Shown in pieces: positions 1 through 7,804 of a DNA stretch of 13,305 bases. Below the pieces are notes generated by a model that was not told the origin of the DNA, did not search any database, and saw only the letters and a program-made list of their open reading frames with translations. The stretch is from JACRGC01 sp035288785 (GTDB lineage: Archaea; Micrarchaeota; Micrarchaeia; Norongarragalinales; SBBD01): the NCBI GenBank assembly GCA_035288785.1, contig DATDZF010000083.1:1-13305 (forward strand), read 5' to 3'. The position numbers were made by a program, and so were the translations under genes. The stretch's first letter is position 1; each line of letters begins with the position of its first letter.

Positions 1-548
1 CTCCTGCCGAATTCCCCCGAATGGAACCTGCAATTCAATGGGCGGCGGATTCTCTCCCGGGCAAGGAAGCCGGCGGGGAACGCGAGCCAGTCCTGCGCAT
101 CGAGCAATGCGATGTTTTCCTTGCGCTGCTTTAAAAGGAACTCGGCAAATTCCGGAACCGCCTTCCAATACGCGTTCAATACCTTGTAATAATCCCAAAA
201 GCTTGATTTTTCGGATTTGATCCGGTATTTTACCCAAAGCTCGCCGTGCAGCCTGTTTTTCTCATCGTCGGATAGTGTGCTTTCGAGGAAAAAGCACCTT
301 ACGCCTCCCCGCATCCCTTCATACACCAGGATTTTCGGGTGTTTTTCCATGAAATCGCCATACTCGGCGCAAAAGCGCAGGTCCGAGAGCGGGACCGCGG
401 GGTCCCGAAGCGAAATTGGAAGCGGCTCGTACTCGGTTTGCTTGCTTTCGAATGCTTTCTTCCATGCCCCAAGCATCTCGATGGAATACCGGTGCAGGCC
501 TCCGACGGGTTTTTGCAGCTCAGTTACCAGGAACAGCACTTTTTTCAT
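1..548 (-). CDS. GT4/GT5-type glycosyltransferase, N-terminal part (runs off window)
   Basis: Translating leftwards from the ATG at 548 gives 182 open codons to the window edge, so the C-terminal half (nucleotide-sugar site) is not visible. The start MKKVLFLVTELQKPVGGLHR has the beta-strand plus Gly-Gly-Leu pattern of the first Rossmann fold of glycogen/starch synthase-like transferases. Residues 149-154 (LDAQDW) match the place where these enzymes have HDW, with Gln instead of His. Residues 174-182 (RFHSGEFGR) look like the acceptor-side HS-E-GR segment of archaeal members. The preceding gene on the same strand is the GH57 enzyme 107 bp away, so a role in alpha-glucan synthesis or turnover is likely. 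Exact donor and product cannot be inferred from half a protein. Confidence 0.8.
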   Translation of the reverse strand, partial: MKKVLFLVTELQKPVGGLHRYSIEMLGAWKKAFESKQTEYEPLPISLRDPAVPLSDLRFCAEYGDFMEKHPKILVYEGMRGGVRCFFLESTLSDDEKNRLHGELWVKYRIKSEKSSFWDYYKVLNAYWKAVPEFAEFLLKQRKENIALLDAQDWLAFPAGFLARERIRRPLNCRFHSGEFGR

Positions 549-631
549 ATTTTACCACTTTTTTTAAAATATTCTCCGTGCCTCAATAGCAATTGCGAGG
601 AGCCCGCGCGAACTGCATACGAGGGCAAGCC

Positions 632-653
632 CCCTTCCGCAGCCGGCGAAGGG
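632..653 (-). other. Stem-loop just after the GH57 stop codon
   Basis: CCCTTCCGC (632-640) pairs with GCGAAGGG (646-653) around a 5-nt loop with one bulged C. It begins 2 bp beyond the GH57 stop codon. No T-tract follows on the minus strand, so it is not a clear terminator; it may protect the 3' end of the mRNA or separate the two genes. The rest of the 107-bp gap shows only an AT-rich stretch at 563-573 that could be a weak promoter for the gene ending at position 1. Confidence 0.3.
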
Positions 654-655
654 AT

Positions 656-1999
656 TCATATTGCATCGGAGCCCTCCATTGCGTTTGCAAAAATGCCGCT
701 ATTCTGTTCAGGAACCCGCCCGGCTGGCGATTCAAAAACCTGCTTGATGTAAAGCATCCTTTCCCTCCCAAAGGTAGCAATACGCTCATCCTCCTGCTGC
801 CTTAGCTTCAAATCGACCTGCCTGCGGAAATGCTGAAGAATGTTCATGTAGTTTATGAAATTGTCATAGGGCGTGTTTTCCTTATAGGGGGAAAAGTGCT
901 TGTGCACATCGCCATCTGCCCAGCTTTTCGTGCATAAATAATACAGGTGGTCGGAAGTCTGGAGGAGGCGGTAGGTATGGAGGAGTTCCGGATCGTGTGT
1001 TTGGCGCACCTTTTCTCCAAGCGCCTCTAGCTGCCCAAAGCACGCCTGCTGAATTTGATTGCCAAGCCAGGCCGAAACGTCCCTTTCCATGTCCGCCCAG
1101 GAAAGGTTGCTTGGCACATCGATCTCGCCAACAGGGGCATTGGATTCCAGGGTTTCAGAACATGTTTTGAACGACAGCCCCTCATGCCTAAGCGCTTCTC
1201 CTGGAAGGTGCCGAAGGAACTGGAGAATCCCCGTATCGTGCCAGTGGTGCTCGCCAAAGGTCTCGTAATCCATGAAAATATTCACGGTCTGGCCCTGCGC
1301 CGCAGATAGCCATGATGCATACTTGTCGGCAGTAAGGGGCCATTCCGGCCACCACCTTGCCGAAAACCTATAGCCGATGTCATCGCTTAGCTTATAGTTG
1401 CGCATAAGCACCCCGAGGTTGCCGTCCTTGTTCCTGTAGACGTAATTCGGGGACCTCCATCCCAAAACCCATTCGATGCCCTCGGTAAGGATGCCCTTAT
1501 AGCCCATTTTCTCGACCTCGGAGGCGATGCGGTTGCTGTAAATTACTTCCGTATTCCTGAATACTTTCGGGGTTTGGGAGAACAGGTCGCGGATATAGCC
1601 ATCGTGCTGCCTTACCTGGGATTCGAACTCATCCATGGTGGGGAATAGGCTCGCGAGGGAATGATAGTAGGTTTCGCCAAGGAATTCCACCTTGCCAGTC
1701 GAGGATAGCTGCTGGAGGGATTCGATCACTTCGCGGCCAGCGGGGGTTTTCTGCGCCTGCTCAAGATAGGTGCCAGTGACAGAGAAGCTGAACTTGAACC
1801 GGCCGTAATTTTCCTCGACTAGCCGCAGCAGCAAGCGGTTGGTTGGATCGTAGCATTTCGCTTTTGCCTTCTCGAAGTAGTGCTGGTCAAGGCCCGTATT
1901 GAAGTACAGCTTGCTAAGGTCCCTGCCCTCGTGGAAGAGGGAGAATTTGTTCAGACGGATCGGCTGGTGTATGTGAAAGTACAGGCAAATTGAAGTCAT
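656..1999 (-). CDS. GH57 family alpha-amylase / alpha-glucanotransferase
   Basis: A 447-residue cytoplasmic glycoside hydrolase of family 57, acting on alpha-1,4-glucans by a retaining mechanism. All five family motifs can be seen (numbering from the ATG at 1999): HIHQP at 9-13, GETYYHS from 108, FRNTEVIYSN from 147 with the expected nucleophile Glu151, MDYETFGEHHW from 243 with the expected acid/base Asp244, and an SWAD segment near 300. The length is close to short archaeal GH57 amylases, not the long branching enzymes. The ATG at 1999 is preferred over the in-frame GTG at 2011, because that GTG lies inside a GGTG ribosome-binding motif and the ATG lies one base after the stop of the upstream membrane protein, which suggests translational coupling. 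There is no signal peptide, so the substrate is probably an intracellular glucan. Hydrolase and transferase activity cannot be separated by eye. Confidence 0.93.
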   Translation of the reverse strand: MTSICLYFHIHQPIRLNKFSLFHEGRDLSKLYFNTGLDQHYFEKAKAKCYDPTNRLLLRLVEENYGRFKFSFSVTGTYLEQAQKTPAGREVIESLQQLSSTGKVEFLGETYYHSLASLFPTMDEFESQVRQHDGYIRDLFSQTPKVFRNTEVIYSNRIASEVEKMGYKGILTEGIEWVLGWRSPNYVYRNKDGNLGVLMRNYKLSDDIGYRFSARWWPEWPLTADKYASWLSAAQGQTVNIFMDYETFGEHHWHDTGILQFLRHLPGEALRHEGLSFKTCSETLESNAPVGEIDVPSNLSWADMERDVSAWLGNQIQQACFGQLEALGEKVRQTHDPELLHTYRLLQTSDHLYYLCTKSWADGDVHKHFSPYKENTPYDNFINYMNILQHFRRQVDLKLRQQEDERIATFGRERMLYIKQVFESPAGRVPEQNSGIFANAMEGSDAI

Positions 2000-2000
2000 A

Positions 2001-2408
2001 TTATTTTGCACCGGTTTCCCATCTAAGGAAAAGGCTCATTGAGCACGAAATGATATACAACCAGAGGGATTGCATGAAAATGGTGAAAACGTAAAAGGGC
2101 ATCCCCAACTGGGGGATGGATTCCGTGCCATAGCCCTGTAATAGGAGGAATGATGGGAAGCTTAGCGCCATGAGCGCCCAATACGAAGCGAGGTAAACCG
2201 CCTCGTTTTGGTATTCCACTCCCACATAAGAAAAGGCGAATGCGGCGCCCAAAAAAAGCGCGAGCAAAAGCAGGTAGGCGCATTTCTGCTTTGTTGGCCT
2301 AAGGAAGCCCCTAAGCCTCGAATACCTTACCACTTTGCCAACCTCACTGGACCCTGCAAGCAAAGGCGTTTTTGCAGCCCTTTTTTTTATGCGCCGTTCA
2401 TTTTTCAT
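2001..2408 (-). CDS. Small membrane protein, three predicted helices, unknown function
   Basis: A 135-residue protein with a very basic N-terminal segment (residues 1-41, many Lys/Arg) followed by three hydrophobic stretches at about 43-63, 71-92 and 104-128. By the positive-inside rule the N-terminus should be cytoplasmic. A GGTAGGT motif precedes the ATG by a few bases. The stop overlaps the ribosome-binding region of the GH57 gene, with one base between TAA and the next ATG, so the two are almost certainly one transcript. I do not recognise a family. Its place between a glycosyltransferase and a GH57 enzyme suggests a membrane-linked role in the same glucan pathway, but this rests on neighbourhood alone. 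Confidence 0.75.
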   Translation of the reverse strand: MKNERRIKKRAAKTPLLAGSSEVGKVVRYSRLRGFLRPTKQKCAYLLLLALFLGAAFAFSYVGVEYQNEAVYLASYWALMALSFPSFLLLQGYGTESIPQLGMPFYVFTIFMQSLWLYIISCSMSLFLRWETGAK

Positions 2409-2514
2409 AGCAACCTACCATAAGGGGGGATTTTCGCATGGAATTTACGACCCCCCAACGATCGTTCCCTGCCATCGCACCAATAATGCAAATCAAATAA
2501 ACAAACCATCCAAA

Positions 2515-3753
2515 TCATTTCCCGCAAACTTTGGAATACACCTCAAGCGTCTCGCTTGCGGTCTTCCCCCAGCTGAAATGCTTTGCCTCCTCCTTTGCGC
2601 CGTTAGCCAGCATCTCCTTTAGCTCGGCATACCTCAGCACCGCCAGTATCTTGTTTGCCATCTCATCGACGTCCCAGAAATCGACGCGCAGGCAGTGGTT
2701 TACGATCTCCGAAACGCCTGTGCTCTTGCTTACTATTGCAGGAACCCCATTTGCCATCGCCTCCAGGACCGTCAGGCCAAAGGGCTCCGAAATGGAAGGA
2801 AGCACATAGGCATCGGCAATTGCATAAAGATAGGGCAATTTTTCGTCCTCGATGTACCCCGTGAACATCACCTTGTCTATGATCCCAAGCGAGATTGCCT
2901 CGTTCACAAGCTGGGGGAGCATGTCGCCCTTGCCGGAGATTATGAACCTTACATCATCCTCCTTTTCGAGCACTTTCCGTGCCGCTTTCAGGAAATAATC
3001 CGGCCCTTTTTGGATGCTGAGCCGGCCATGGAACAAGACTACCTTGCCAGAAATTCCGAATTTCTCCTTTTTCACTTCGGATTTGAATTTCAGGAGGTTA
3101 ATGCCGTTGTATATCACGGAAATTTTGCCAGGATCTGCAAAAAAACGGCTAACCAGCTGGCCTTTTGTCATATTGCTGACAGTAACCACGTGCGTTGCCT
3201 TTTGGATCCCTTCCCTTTCAATTGCAAGGATCCATTCGAATGGGGATAAGTTGGCGGTGCGGTCGTATTCGGTGCTGTGGATGGTCGCTATGAGAGGCCG
3301 CGCAATCCTCCTAGAAGCATCGATGCCCGCTTTGATGGTAATCCAATCATGGCAGTGGATCAGGTCATATTTGGCGGCCTTGTTCTTCAGCTGGACGAGC
3401 TTGGCAACAAGGAAGTTGTAGCGGCCAACGGCTTCGAAGAAATTGAGCCCGTAGCTCTCATCCACTTCGGCCGAACCGGCTTCATCAAAGGCCGTTCCCT
3501 TCAGGGCAAGGAAGCGGAAATACGGGCCGAATTCCGCATCCGCAAAATCGATTTCGCCTTGGAAGGAAGAATAATCCACCGGGATGATCCGCACATTTGG
3601 GTGCGGGGATTTGATGGGCGCATTGGATTTTGGCATGAAGAAATCTATATGCACGCCGCGCTCTGCAAGCGCTTTTGTCAGCTCGAAGCAATGGACACCA
3701 AGGCCTCCGCTAATGAAAGGGGGGAATTCCCAGCCAAGCATCGCCACTCGCAT
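2515..3753 (-). CDS. GT4/GT5-type glycosyltransferase (glycogen synthase-like)
   Basis: A 412-residue GT-B fold transferase. From the ATG at 3753: MRVAMLGWEFPP and GGLG (16-19) form the first Rossmann strand and glycine loop; IHCHDW (132-137) is the HDW motif typical of glycogen/starch synthases; GRLSIQKG (243-250) carries the Arg and Lys that contact the donor phosphates; SEPFGLTVLE (322-331) is the E-x7-E motif that binds the nucleotide sugar. The length fits GT4 and short archaeal GT5 enzymes. The start at 3753 is chosen over the upstream ATG at 3768 because GGAG at 3761-3764 is spaced 7 nt from it and sits between the two ATGs. It is followed, 106 bp on, by the membrane protein and GH57 gene. 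An alpha-glucan synthase role is likely; another sugar donor is possible. Confidence 0.88.
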   Translation of the reverse strand: MRVAMLGWEFPPFISGGLGVHCFELTKALAERGVHIDFFMPKSNAPIKSPHPNVRIIPVDYSSFQGEIDFADAEFGPYFRFLALKGTAFDEAGSAEVDESYGLNFFEAVGRYNFLVAKLVQLKNKAAKYDLIHCHDWITIKAGIDASRRIARPLIATIHSTEYDRTANLSPFEWILAIEREGIQKATHVVTVSNMTKGQLVSRFFADPGKISVIYNGINLLKFKSEVKKEKFGISGKVVLFHGRLSIQKGPDYFLKAARKVLEKEDDVRFIISGKGDMLPQLVNEAISLGIIDKVMFTGYIEDEKLPYLYAIADAYVLPSISEPFGLTVLEAMANGVPAIVSKSTGVSEIVNHCLRVDFWDVDEMANKILAVLRYAELKEMLANGAKEEAKHFSWGKTASETLEVYSKVCGK

Positions 3754-3798
3754 TGCTACTCTCCACATTTACGTTAAAAAGTCCCTTGTTGGAAAAAA

Positions 3799-3847
3799 GC
3801 AGCTTAAATATGGCGTATTTCACAAAATAAAGGCAAAATTAAGCTGC
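3799..3847. promoter_or_regulatory. Promoter of the glycosyltransferase gene with flanking inverted repeat
   Basis: On the minus strand TATTTAAG (3803-3810) is a good archaeal TATA box. It predicts a start near 3780, leaving a 27-nt leader that contains the GGAG ribosome-binding site. GCAGCTTAA at 3799-3807 overlaps this box and has an exact inverted copy, TTAAGCTGC, at 3839-3847, with 31 bases between. Such spaced arms could be an operator for a regulator of the glucan genes; this is inference. Confidence 0.4.
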
Positions 3848-4122
3848 ATTTAAAAAAAGAAAACTTATTTCCCAAGGAAAAAAATAAAATTAACTCGGAA
3901 TTATTATGCAAAAGGAGTATTTAAATGAGTGGCCAGGGGTAATTTTTCCGGAAATCAAAGATTGGCGTACCTAAATAAATGTATTGAAGAGTGGTTACAA
4001 GAAGGGCATTTATGGCTAAGTAAATGGTTAAGCGACCGGCAGCATATTGACAATTAGTTCACTTGGCAACTGCAACCAACACTGCAATAGCCATTACTGA
4101 GCAACCGCACCTTTTGCCGCCT
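3848..4122. other. AT-rich intergenic region without a recognisable gene
   Basis: Together with the promoter above, this fills the 354-bp gap between leuS and the glycosyltransferase. It is clearly more AT-rich than its surroundings and contains poly-A runs and a few very short reading frames (the longest I checked closely, from 3906 on plus, is 22 codons with no ribosome-binding site). I found no tRNA-like arms, no tandem repeats and no convincing terminator. Confidence 0.4.
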
Positions 4123-7023
4123 TTACTCTTTCACCACAAAAATTGCCGGCTTGAAGGGCAGTGATTTGGCTGCCTTGCCTTCAGGATCATGCTCCTTTGC
4201 CTCCTCTGCCAGAAACACTTCAACAGCGCATTCAAAGCGCTTTCCAAGGGAAAGTTTGTTTCCGGTTAGCAGTGCGTACTCGTCAAGCTCCAGGCTGTCG
4301 CCAGATTTGTAATAATTGACGGATTTGCCAATTAATGCAATGAAACCCGGAATGGATTTGGCATATGGCCTGAATTTTTCATCAGCCATTGCCATCTTTA
4401 TCAGGGCGGGCAAATTAAATTTGCCCTCCTTTTCTGCGCGCTGCAAGCAAAGCGCAAAAAGCGCCTTTTTCCATCCTTGCGCAACAAATAGCCGGATGGA
4501 TGCGGGCCTCGTGCCAGTTAGGCCCAATATCCGGCGTATGTCTGCGTCCACGTTCTCCAAATATTTCTCCTCCTCCTCAAGTATGCGGCTTATTTTCGAA
4601 CTATCGCTTAGGGGATAGGCTGCGGATGCGCAAAAACCTTTTCCGCCCATAAGGGCCCAGATTTCCTCCGAAAAATGGGGCGTGAACGGGCAGGCCATGA
4701 GCACAATCTTTTCAAGCGCTTGGCGCACAAGGCCCGCATGGCTTTTTGCCTCCCTTGCAGCCAAATATTTCCTTAGGGCATCGGTTGATTGGAAAAATGC
4801 TTGGTGCACGGCCGACCTGAAGCAAAGGCGCTCCATGTTTTCGGAAGCGATTTTCACGAAGGATTCGATCCTGCTTTGGAGGAGGCACTCTGCCCGCCCC
4901 ATTTCGGCACCATTCAGCGAATTTTCCGAAAGCTTGCCTGCGACCTCCAGCAGGAACTCGAGGTTGCGGCGGAAGGTTTTAAGACCCTCAACCCTCCAGT
5001 CGGCATCGTCAAGGTTCTCGCCTGCCGCAACAATGTTCAGCCGTACCAGGTCGGCGCCGTGCTCTTGAAGCATCTGGAAAACCGGGAGGAAATTCCCCTT
5101 GCTCTTGCTCATCTTTTCCCCTTCCACGGTAACATAGCCGTTGACGGAAATGCCAAGGGGAATGTGCTTATTCCTGAAAATCGCGGCATGGTGGAATAAG
5201 AAAAACAGCAGGTGGTTTTGCAAAAGATCCTTGCCGGAATTGCGCAAATCCACCGGATAGAAATACTCGAATTCTCGCTTCATATCTGAGATGGTCTGGG
5301 AGGGAAGGCCGGATGTTTTGGAAACGCCATCCAAATCGCCCGCATCCAGGAATATGTGGTCGAATACGGAATCGGTCAGCTGCTCTGCTGGGATCCCATT
5401 TCCGTTGATCGCTTTTGCGAGCGCGTAATAGGCCATGTAAATCGTGCTATCCGAGAGGGTTTCAACCTTCCATTCCTTATCCCAGGGCAGCTTGGTGCCA
5501 AGGCCGCCCTTGCGCGCGCAGGCCTTGTTTTGCAGCCAGTCTATTGTGTTTTCCATCTGGAGGCGCGCCTCCTCGGGGTATACCGCCATGGACTTGACAT
5601 GCTCCTTCACAGCCGATTTCCAGTTAGGATCGGAAAATTTCAAGAACCACTGGTTTTCCAGGATTTTGACATGGCATTTGGTCATGCATCTGCAAACGAC
5701 TTCGCCAGTCGACTCCCACATCGAGGATGAAATGCCAAGCGCGTTGAATTTCGCGATGATTTTGTCCTTGCAATCGGAAACGGCAAGGCCGGAAAACTCC
5801 CCGTAAACCGGCTTTAGCTTCCCTTTATGGAACTCGTGCTTATACACGTTCGAGGTCGCCTCCTCGAGGGCGGTAATCTGGCTTTGCGATACTACCCCTA
5901 GCCTGTGGCATTCCTCAATTGCAGGGAAATCGCCATAGCCCGGAACGGAAATGAGGGAAATTGGCCTTAGCGCCTCGAGATCGGAAGGGGATAGGGAATA
6001 TTTTTCCACCTCCCTGCGGTTCTTCCTCAGGTCCTCAAGCGCAATGTAATCGTAAGGTGCATGCCCTGGAACGCCCATGACAACGCCGGTAGAGTGCTCC
6101 GGCTTGACAAAAGTTGCGGGCAGGATGGGAATGGGGGAGGAAAGAAGCGGATTGGTGCATTTTTTCCCGAAAAAACCCTTCGCATCGATTTCACCAAGAA
6201 TTTCCACTTTGTGCTGCTGGTCCGAAATCTTTTTGGCGGCCTCCTGCGACAGCAGCCAAATCTTGCCATCCACGGCCGCCTTGACATATTTCCCTTCCGG
6301 GCTTAGCCAGATATTGGTGACACCGTAAAGGGTTTCGGGCCGGAGTGTCGCGCATGGAAGGATAATTTTTGCCCCATCGAATTCCGCCTCGAATTTTATA
6401 ATCGTGTATTCGATGGGCGATTCGCCTTCGCCGACATAGCGGTCATGATCGCCGGTTGGGGAGTTGTCGTGGGGGCACCAGATCACCGGATGCGTGCCTT
6501 GCACGACATAGCCCTTCTTTTTCAGCGTATTGTATTGCCATTCTATGAACCGGGAGTATTGCGGCGTCAAGTCCGTTGTGATGAAGCTCCTCCTCCAGTC
6601 AATTGCGGCGCCAGCTGCCCTAAGGTCGCGGATCCAGGCAGCCATCCAGAACTTGGCAACAAACTCCGGCCCTTTCTTGAAGGATTCGATGTTGATGTCG
6701 GTTGCACCGGCCCTCCTGAAGTTTTCAATTTGGGCGGCATCCCCATTCCTTAGCCGCTCCACCGTGCCCATGATCGGTTCGCCAGTTGCATGGAAGCCCT
6801 GCGGAAAGAGCACGTTGAACCCCTGCATGCGCTTGAATCTGGCAAAGACATCAGTCCGGAAGAATGAGTAGCTGTGGCCAACGTGCATCGATCCGTTCAA
6901 ATAGGGGTAGGGGAAGGTGATGAAGAACTTGCGCCTTGAGGGATCCGGATCTGCCTCGAAGAGCCTTGCCTTCCCCCATTCATCCTGCCATTTTTTCTCG
7001 TTGGCAACGAAATCAAAAGCCAT
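4123..7023 (-). CDS. leuS: Leucyl-tRNA synthetase (archaeal type)
   Basis: A 966-residue class I synthetase that charges tRNA-Leu in the cytoplasm. Visible landmarks: the HIGH-type motif HVGH (47-50) after PYLNGSM; the CP1 editing domain with TLRPETLYG (226-234) and GVPGHAPYD (317-325), whose Asp is the residue that normally positions mischarged amino acids for editing; the KMSKS loop (637-641) in EGEKMSKSKGN; then a long helical anticodon-binding and C-terminal region. Length and motif layout match the archaeal/eukaryotic LeuRS type, not the bacterial one, in which the editing domain is inserted differently. ATG at 7023 is the natural start because the N-terminal sequence is family-like from the first residues. 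The gene stands alone on its strand with its own promoter at about 7064-7071. Confidence 0.97.
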   Translation of the reverse strand: MAFDFVANEKKWQDEWGKARLFEADPDPSRRKFFITFPYPYLNGSMHVGHSYSFFRTDVFARFKRMQGFNVLFPQGFHATGEPIMGTVERLRNGDAAQIENFRRAGATDINIESFKKGPEFVAKFWMAAWIRDLRAAGAAIDWRRSFITTDLTPQYSRFIEWQYNTLKKKGYVVQGTHPVIWCPHDNSPTGDHDRYVGEGESPIEYTIIKFEAEFDGAKIILPCATLRPETLYGVTNIWLSPEGKYVKAAVDGKIWLLSQEAAKKISDQQHKVEILGEIDAKGFFGKKCTNPLLSSPIPILPATFVKPEHSTGVVMGVPGHAPYDYIALEDLRKNRREVEKYSLSPSDLEALRPISLISVPGYGDFPAIEECHRLGVVSQSQITALEEATSNVYKHEFHKGKLKPVYGEFSGLAVSDCKDKIIAKFNALGISSSMWESTGEVVCRCMTKCHVKILENQWFLKFSDPNWKSAVKEHVKSMAVYPEEARLQMENTIDWLQNKACARKGGLGTKLPWDKEWKVETLSDSTIYMAYYALAKAINGNGIPAEQLTDSVFDHIFLDAGDLDGVSKTSGLPSQTISDMKREFEYFYPVDLRNSGKDLLQNHLLFFLFHHAAIFRNKHIPLGISVNGYVTVEGEKMSKSKGNFLPVFQMLQEHGADLVRLNIVAAGENLDDADWRVEGLKTFRRNLEFLLEVAGKLSENSLNGAEMGRAECLLQSRIESFVKIASENMERLCFRSAVHQAFFQSTDALRKYLAAREAKSHAGLVRQALEKIVLMACPFTPHFSEEIWALMGGKGFCASAAYPLSDSSKISRILEEEEKYLENVDADIRRILGLTGTRPASIRLFVAQGWKKALFALCLQRAEKEGKFNLPALIKMAMADEKFRPYAKSIPGFIALIGKSVNYYKSGDSLELDEYALLTGNKLSLGKRFECAVEVFLAEEAKEHDPEGKAAKSLPFKPAIFVVKE

Positions 7024-7060
7024 AAGCTCACATTAAAGTTGCAACATGGGTATGCCTCCC

Positions 7061-7073
7061 AAGTATTAAAAGC
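7061..7073. promoter_or_regulatory. Shared TATA-like box, possible divergent promoter
   Basis: TATTAAAA at 7064-7071 reads TTTTAATA on the other strand. About 26 nt away in each direction lies a suitable start: near 7041 for leuS (leader about 18 nt) and near 7093 for the small plus-strand gene (leader about 12 nt). The gap between the two start codons is only 81 bp and holds no other AT-rich box of this quality. Confidence 0.45.
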
Positions 7074-7104
7074 CTGATTTCGTTCAATTTCCTTGGTGGA
7101 CCGT

Positions 7105-7431
7105 ATGCACGAGGAGTTTGCAAGGAGGATTGGGCAAAGGGGCTTCAAAGTAGTCGGCAGGGAAACGGATAATGGCGCAAATGTCATACGGTTCCAGCGG
7201 GCAATAAGGATCGGCGGAAAGGGAGGCAATAAAAACGAGGTAATGGAAAGGCAGCGGGGAATTGTTGCAGCTGTAGGCAAGAGGTATTCCCAGCACGGCG
7301 CAACATTCGAATTGGAAGGGCACATGCCACTTAGCCCAAACGAAGGGCGCATTACGAAAAGCGCAAGGGAAGCGAGAAGGCGTAAACTCCTCGTCATCGG
7401 CACTGCCACGTTCCCGAACGGCAAAACTTAA
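7105..7431 (+). CDS. Small basic protein of unknown function
   Basis: A 108-residue protein rich in Arg and Lys, with a glycine-rich segment (RIGGKGGNKNEV) in the first half and a basic run (SAREARRRKL) near the end. I do not recognise it. The frame uses the same codons as the neighbours (many AGG, GGC, GCA, GAA), and GGTGG at 7095-7099 precedes the ATG at 7105 by 5 nt, so this start is better than the in-frame TTG at 7093. No signal peptide or membrane segment. The charge would suit nucleic-acid or ribosome binding, but that is a guess. It is divergent from leuS and followed 32 bp later by a tiny membrane protein on the same strand. Confidence 0.6.
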   Translation: MHEEFARRIGQRGFKVVGRETDNGANVIRFQRAIRIGGKGGNKNEVMERQRGIVAAVGKRYSQHGATFELEGHMPLSPNEGRITKSAREARRRKLLVIGTATFPNGKT

Positions 7432-7463
7432 ATTCGAAAATTCTAGATTGGCACGTGAAAGAT

Positions 7464-7598
7464 ATGGTAAGCATGATAGCCATCGTGATGGCGCTGATTA
7501 TTGCATACATGCTGGCATTCACGACCATCAAGAAGGATAACATATTCATTCTCGCAGCCCTCCTACTGCTGGGGGCGTGGCTTGCTGGCGGGATTTGA
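7464..7598 (+). CDS. 44-residue membrane protein with two helices
   Basis: A short reading frame of 45 codons from ATG to TGA encodes two hydrophobic helices (about residues 2-20 and 27-44) joined by a short polar turn, TTIKKDN. A GTGA motif lies 5 nt before the ATG. The hydrophobicity pattern, clean start signal and position 32 bp after the basic protein make it more likely real than chance. A TTAAAT box around 7428-7433 could give it its own promoter. I do not recognise a family; two-helix hairpin proteins of this size are common in archaeal genomes and are often missed by size cut-offs. Confidence 0.55.
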   Translation: MVSMIAIVMALIIAYMLAFTTIKKDNIFILAALLLLGAWLAGGI

Positions 7599-7804
7599 AG
7601 GCAGGGCCCGGGAATTTGCAAATATTCTGGCGCCTGGGCTTTTCTGCAAACAATGAGATTTCTCGCCAAGGGGGGTTTGGGCATTCTTAGAACCTCTGGG
7701 GGTTCTGACGCATCCGACCAAACTAAGGGGGTGCACCAGAAACACCGGGTTTCTGGGCATGCCTAGAATCTAAAGGAGTCTATAGCATCTCCCGGGTTGG
7801 TCAT
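7599..7804. other. Hairpin-rich non-coding stretch between convergent genes
   Basis: This 206-bp gap separates the 44-residue gene (plus) and SRP54 (minus), which converge. It contains a perfect 8-bp stem, CCAGAAAC/GTTTCTGG (7736-7743 with 7749-7756, loop of 5), a 6-bp stem AGAACC/GGTTCT (7689-7694 with 7701-7706), and a third weaker AGA/TCT hairpin near 7764-7780. GGGCAT occurs before the first and after the second hairpin. It may be a bidirectional transcript end or a structured RNA. I looked for a tRNA with introns here and did not find one. Confidence 0.4.

Noticed and set aside
2420..2456. GGGGGG...CCCCCC inverted repeat upstream of the membrane protein gene
   Set aside because: Only 6 bp of stem with a loop above 20 nt and low complexity; too weak to call.
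3906..3974. 22-codon plus-strand reading frame in the AT-rich gap
   Set aside because: No ribosome-binding site and a composition no different from the non-coding surroundings.
6897..7424. 175-codon minus-strand frame across the start of leuS and the small plus-strand gene
   Set aside because: It overlaps leuS and has an improbable composition rich in Ser, Pro and Leu, as expected for the shadow of the plus-strand gene.
7571..7580. GGGGGCGTGG, identical to the first ten bases of the tRNA-Pro, as a second proline tRNA or a split half
   Set aside because: No matching CGCCCCC lies downstream on plus, there is no D-loop, and the stretch codes for the end of the 44-residue protein.
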